This document shows, piece by piece, positions 58,590 to 64,000 of a stretch of DNA of 64,000 nucleotides. The position numbers and the translations under genes are program-made. Under the pieces are notes generated by a model. It ran no database searches and was not told the origin of the DNA. It worked only from the letters and a program-made list of their open reading frames with translations. Each line of letters starts with the position of its first letter. Within the stretch, counting starts at the first letter, position 1. Source of the DNA: Coriolopsis trogii (Eukaryota; Basidiomycota; Agaricomycetes; Polyporales; Polyporaceae). The stretch is taken from NCBI GenBank assembly GCA_020543525.1, contig JAHYIO010000001.1:2852001-2916000 (forward strand). Reading direction: 5' to 3'.

Positions 58590-61500
58590 TTAAGTCTTCG
58601 AGGACGATGCAGGTATTTCCAGATTAATGGCTGCAAGCGCCATGGGTCAGAGGCAAAACTCAGGACGTCTCGGTCGAGCGACTCACCTCGACACCACGTC
58701 AACGCTTCGGATGTCGAAGGTGCATCAAAGTAAAGAATCGCCTTATTATCAACCAAACGAAGCGCTAGAAATCACCGTCAGGCTTTGCGCGGTCTCCGCA
58801 GACGCGACACTCACTGTTACCATGCACAATGCTCGCTGGCTGAGGAAGTGTTTGCATCCGGAGCACAGCCCAGAGGTCAACACTGCAATGCGGGTCCTGC
58901 CCGTCTGAAGGGTCCCTGCAAAGCACCAGCAAATCGTTGCACAATATGCCGATGAGGGACCGAGGAGTCAGCTCTGGCGACAAACATTCGACCTCGACAG
59001 ACGAAGCGTCGCCCTGAGCGTCGATGACTTCAAAGGCCACCGTAGCCTTCCGCACCACACGCGTAAGCTGCAGAGCGCCGTCCATGATGAGCCGGCTGCA
59101 GCAGAATGATCAACATATAATCAACTGGCGATCAAGAACAAGTGGCCGCTTACCGATGAGGCTGCACGAGCGGGCTAGGGAACTTCCCACGTATCCTCGA
59201 CTGCCACTGGACGAGGCGGCGACGAGACTCAGCATCGCGCTTGCCCTCGTTCATGTTCGTAGCGAGGGACGCAATCTCCGTCAAGGCACGCTCGATCGGA
59301 TCGTCCATGTACTCGTACATCGGCGGGCTGCTGCGAGTGAGCTCCTCCAACTACCATGGCTTATCAGCATCATACCGGGATTGACACACAGTATGTGGCG
59401 GCTTACGAGCAAACGATAGCGGGGAATACGCTGCACGGGAAGCAACAAGTAACCTTCCAGGTTCAGCTGGGAATGTCTAGGATTCATCCGGCAACGCTTC
59501 AGATACGCCTTGATCCGTTTCCGCTGGCTCGCCGTGATGGGAGCTTGGTTGCCCTGGCTTGTACCATCCGGATGAGAAGCGTTCCCAAGGCCAGCAGCCA
59601 TCGTCAAGCCAAGACCAACGAGTTGCGCACTGCTGGACGAGGGCGACAAGGCCTGGGCTCCAGACGGCGTCCCGGGCCTGTCAGACATCCACATCTTGAT
59701 GCGCTGAACCGAGTTATCAAAGTTGCTAAGTAGTGGTGATTAGCATCGGTGACAAGGACGGAGATCATATGCGCTCACTTGATGTAGGTCGAGTACATCT
59801 TCATGAACGCAGCATGTGAGACGAACGTGTTCGCAACGTCCCGCGCCACGCCCAACGACAACTGTGCGTCGATCTCGTTCGAGTTCTGAGACAATACAGG
59901 GCTCGCGGCGCGTTCGAGCGCAGGCAAGAAGCTCTGCTGGTGGAAGACGAACAGGGCCTCGACCCCGCCAAACACGATCTTCCGCTCCTGTGCCGGGACG
60001 ACAGTATCCTTGCTCGAGGCCACGCCACTCAACGTGTTGACGGTGGCGAGAGCAGGCTTGATGTAGATGTCCACAAGCTCCTGTAAGCCCTTGACGTACG
60101 TCCGTTCCGTTCTGTCAGGTAAAATGCTGAGTAAATGATCAATGAGGAGGTATAAGAGAGCACGCACTCGACGATCTCACGAATGACCCTAGCCCGCTTG
60201 GCCTTGTCATCCTTGTACTTCTTCTCCTCCCCACTCCCGGAGCCAGCACTGTCGGTAGTGGCCACGCTGTTCACCTGAGTCGTGCTTCCGCTCCGGCTCA
60301 TCCCGACACGGCCTTCGGTCGAGCGAAGGTTGACGGAATCAGGCCGCGAAGACGAACCACCAGAACCAACGGTCGCTACCGACATCTCAGAGTTGAGACG
60401 ACCTCCATCGACCATCGTCGGGCGACGCGAACGTGTCTGAGGTATCTCCGCTGGCGGTCCGCCGTACAACGACATCGTCTGCGACTGTGACTGACTGAGG
60501 TCGTGCATATCGCGCAAGTACGCCAAGACGGAGCGCAAAGCGCGTACACGAGCTTCTCTTGCGCGCTCTTCCTCGCGCTGTTGCATCTCCTGATAAGAGT
60601 CTAAGACGGGGCTTGGAGCGGCGGCAACAGCAGCAGGTTCCTCAGCATCTTCGACACTGTTGGTAGCGGTCACTCCTGGGACGAACTGTGAAGCATTGGG
60701 GATAGGGAGGGGCGCCATGTCAATAGGCAGGAAACTCCTCCTCTTCGCAGCCCGAGACGTCACCGTAGGGCCTGGAACGAGGAGACTGTTGCCCGGTGGA
60801 GAGATGGGGGCAAGCTTTGCAGCCTCGTTCGAAGCCTTCTTGAGCTGGTCAAGAGGGGAGATCTTGAGCAAGTCGCCCGAAGCCTTGCGAGAGAGATTCG
60901 GTGGTGGTTCCAGTGGCTGATCGTGTTGGAGCAGGGTGCCAGTGGTCGAGATACGCACGTCGAGAGCAGGGACCGAAGGCACATTTCTTGGCATTGGAGG
61001 ACGAGTGCCGGCTGACTGCTGAGGGCGCACCTGGGACCCGTGCATAGAGGTACGCGAGGGCGGGGGCGGGACATCGGGACGCATCTTGCCCATCGACATT
61101 TTCTTCAGGAATCCCCACCTGCTATGCTTATCCTTCTCGGCGTCCTTGTATCGCTGACGCGGAAGAGCCTGGTCCATCGGATACGCATTCTCTTGCGGGA
61201 AGATCAGCTTGTCGGTCGGAAGTGGTGGTACAGGTTCGACGAGAGTGTCCTCTTCAGTCGGACTGTCCCAGATGCTGCTGTCCACAGTCCGCCTCGACTT
61301 GTTGCTTAATGTCGGGGACATGGCACCCGCGGCCACACCAAGGCTCGCAAATCTGCGCGGAACGGACTGACTGTCCTGAGCAGAGGTGCCCATGTTGAGC
61401 AGATTCGAGCTGGACACAGACGTGACATACTCCGTGAGGGCGGCCCGCTGAGGCGATGAGGAGGACGATGCAGAAGGATTGCGCAGGGTCCCGGCGTAAG

Positions 61501-63982
61501 TCCTCCGTAATTCCCCAGCGCTCTTCATCCTGCGTACTTCTCTGTCGCTGTCGGGCGTGCCCTTAGCCGGGTTCGAGGGCCCAGCTTCGCTAAACATGGA
61601 CTGTGGCGCATTGCCGCTAGTGCGGCTCTTTTCAAAATAAGCGCGGTTGGGAGTGGTCCGGTTGCGGGTGAGGCCCGGCGAGGGAAGTGGACTGCCAGTT
61701 GGCTGGGCGGGCGCGGTTATGGAACGCAGCAGGTGTGGCGCACGAGGAGAAGTCACTGTCAAATCCTCATCCTCGTGACTATGACGGTCGCCGGAGGGAA
61801 TCGAGTCGGTCTCGTGACTGTCTGTGGTAGACGTCAATGTGCTGCGGAGACTTGCAGAGGGCAGCGGGAACATGGGAGTCGACGGGGGCTGCCCGGGAGA
61901 CAGAGGCCCTCGAGTAAGCAGGGGTTCCATGAGCGCCTTCCAGGGCCCTTGGAAAGGGTTCCCATCGACGAGCAGTGTCTCTAGTGCGGGCAACACGCAC
62001 AGCCAACTCGGCAATGAATGCATCTTGTTCCTCCGGATGCTCAGGGTGTGCAGCTTCTCCAGGGACGCCAGATTGGACGGAAGAGTGCTGATACCGGTCG
62101 CATCCACCATGAGAACACGAAGATTGGTCAATGTCGCCAAGAAGGTTGGCAGAGCACGAAGCGGATTTGACGCGATGTTCAACTCCTCGAGGTTGATGCA
62201 CATAGCCAGTGATGGTGGGAGCGCACTCAGGAAGCTGACAGATATGTCGAGACAGAGCAGGGAAGAGCATATCTGAGGTAGTGTCGTGGCAAGGAAGGAG
62301 GGCATAGCGTTTGGCGTGGAGGAGGATCCTACCATCAAGTGCGTGGTGCCTGTACGAGGCAGAGCCGTTGTTAATCGTAGCTGTCAAAAGACGACAGGGA
62401 CGGAACGAACCTTGGGGAACATGCAGGCGCACGAGGGGAGTGTCCTCTGCCCTGACAATTATCCCGCGGCCTTCTTCCGCCAGCAATGCGGCACTGGTAG
62501 GCTCCTCCTCAGGCTCCTCCGGTTCGTCGTCCTCATCATCATCAAAAGAAGGGTCGTCGTACGCTTCATCGTCGCTCAACCCTGCTTCGTCGCGTTCATC
62601 GGGGCGTTGCCAACCCATGTCGAAACTGGGCGAGCCGCGAAGAGGTGGGATGGCTTTCTCCGGCACAGGCTCCGCTTTGCTGTTGGCTAGCGACGAGGAT
62701 CGGGAGCGAATGCCGTTCTGATAGAAGTCGGACCAACGCGTTTGATCTACGGGAGTCCTACCTTGGGTCGTGGCAGTAGCCCCAGGCTCCTTCGAAAGAA
62801 GCTGGACGACGTCGTCGGTCGTGATCCCTACTCCCACACCCCTTCCCGACTCATCGTCCCCAAAGGCCACATGGACATGGCCGTAGTCACCTGACTTGGC
62901 AGACCCAGTGTATGCTGAGGACCGCGTCGATGCGGAGGAAGAGTCCGCGGAGGAGAGGGCGGGCGTGTTCGTGCCTATTTGCCACCGCGATGGCCTCCGG
63001 TAAGGGTAAGGATCAGGGAACTGCGAGGGATCAGGGAGAGCGACGACAGATGTCGAGCGTTGGGAGGAGGAATGAGAATAGCCCGAATCAGACAGAGCAC
63101 CCTCCTCGTCGTTGTTGCTGCTGGAGTACGCGGTGTAGCCGAGAGCGGAGAGAGAATGAGAATTGATGACGGGAGGTGGGGTCAGCATAGATGGCGGGGA
63201 AGCAATAACATGCCCGCTGGTTGGTGATAAGCCGTCGGGAGACTGGGGGTCGTAGTCGGAGTTCCAGTCGTCCTGGGAGATCGAGACCCTTGACGGGGTG
63301 GGCGCGCGGGGCCTTGCGAGCATGGCCGCTTTGCCGGGCGAAAAGGGAGAGGGTGGAGAGAGGGCGGAGAAGTGGTAGTACTCGAGTTCTGTCGAGAGAC
63401 AGCGGGGTCAGTCGGTGTAAAAGAGGGCGGGAGAGGGGACGTAAGGGAAAGAGCGTGGGCCGGTGCAGGAGGAGGAGGAGCACGGCTGGGTCGCGGGAGG
63501 ACAGAAGGAAGGAATGGACGGGTGGGGAGCCAGAGTGTAAGTGGCCGTCTACGGTAACCGTGACGGGCGACCTTCTTCTCTCGGCGCAAATTATTATACC
63601 GCGAGACCCAAAAGGGCTCTGACCGTCTGCGATCCACCGTGCACAACGTCGGACTCATGCACTCACCAGACCGTCTCTTCAGTATCCTCCTCTCCTCGTC
63701 GTCCGCCCAGAGCCCGAGCACAGGACTGTCGACATCCACGTCGTCATGGTCGGCTAGTCGGCCGCGCGAGGTGTAAGAGGAGTACAGCTCATCTTCGATG
63801 TCTGAGCCGTGCATTCGGCGTGACTTGCTGGCTGTCGGTCGAGGTTGACAGAGGGGTCCAGGCGGACGTCCAGAATGATGTACAGATGAAAGGAGACGGC
63901 GTGAAGGCGGGGAGTAGCGAGACTCAACCAGCCCGGAGATGCCGTCGCTAACACTTGTTACCACAACCGCTCTCGGGTCCAT
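58590..63982 (-). CDS. LRR-RhoGEF (DH-PH) protein, long copy
   Basis: Probable exchange factor for a Rho-type GTPase. Nine exons (63982-63667, 63388-62411, 62349-60168, 60111-59779, 59725-59407, 59350-59154, 59095-58815, 58764-58687, 58630-58590) give 1574 residues. The N-terminal approximately 430 residues are disordered with an acidic stretch (SFDDDEDDEPEEPEEEP). LRRs run from about 440 to 575 (LCLDISVSFLSALPPSLAM; LRVLMVDATGISTLPSNLA). A basic, Ser-rich linker of about 550 residues includes AEKDKHSRWGFLKKMSMGKM. The DH domain runs about 1135-1415, with its last helix in LNLEGYLLLPVQRIPRYRLL. The PH-like domain ends GAINLEIPASSSKT. The frame stays open upstream of the ATG to the window edge, so the true start could lie outside. 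Confidence 0.85.
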
Positions 63983-64000
63983 GAGGCTCCCATGCCCAGC

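Overview
This window is nuclear DNA from a filamentous basidiomycete, most likely an agaricomycete and possibly a polypore. The evidence is compact genes on both strands, many introns of about 45-70 nt with GTRNGT/YAG borders, a polyporopepsin-type aspartic protease, and a member of a gene family I know only from agaricomycetes. I see no rRNA, CRISPR array or recognisable transposon. Gene models below were built by hand from reading frames, splice sites and remembered family conservation. Splice phases were checked so that each model gives an uninterrupted protein.

Layout. 1-5.5 kb: 3' end of MPP10, SEC9-type SNARE, secreted aspartic protease, TPR/MYND protein. 5.7-20.2 kb: INCENP, a head-to-head pair of mitochondrial genes (bL32m and complex I NDUFA5-like), an intron-containing tRNA-Ser, LSM1, a very long Set1-complex PHD protein (CFP1/Spp1 type), and an Stm1/SERBP1-like RG protein. 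21-32.9 kb: histidine phosphatase, MEMO1, eL32, a PAS-kinase-like kinase, EF-1alpha, a dienelactone hydrolase and a membrane GNAT. 33-50.9 kb: alpha/beta hydrolase, Elongator subunit ELP5, a 974-residue uncharacterised protein, three 33-bp repeats, mitochondrial aspartate aminotransferase head-to-head with cytosolic aspartyl-tRNA synthetase, a small membrane protein, an SSH4/EAR1-like SPRY adaptor, SNF4 (AMPK gamma) and VAM7. 51-64 kb: MTM1-type carrier, then a tandem duplication of a leucine-rich-repeat RhoGEF gene whose copies flank an agaricomycete-restricted gene.

Most genes are housekeeping: ribosome biogenesis and translation, vesicle fusion, chromosome segregation, mRNA decay, mitochondrial function and energy sensing. 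The accessory-looking part is the right end, where the RhoGEF duplication shows a mosaic of near-identical exons and diverged introns and linkers. Other points of interest are several GC-AG introns (one stop-free and in frame inside EF-1alpha), very small exons, and two divergent promoters shared by functionally related genes.
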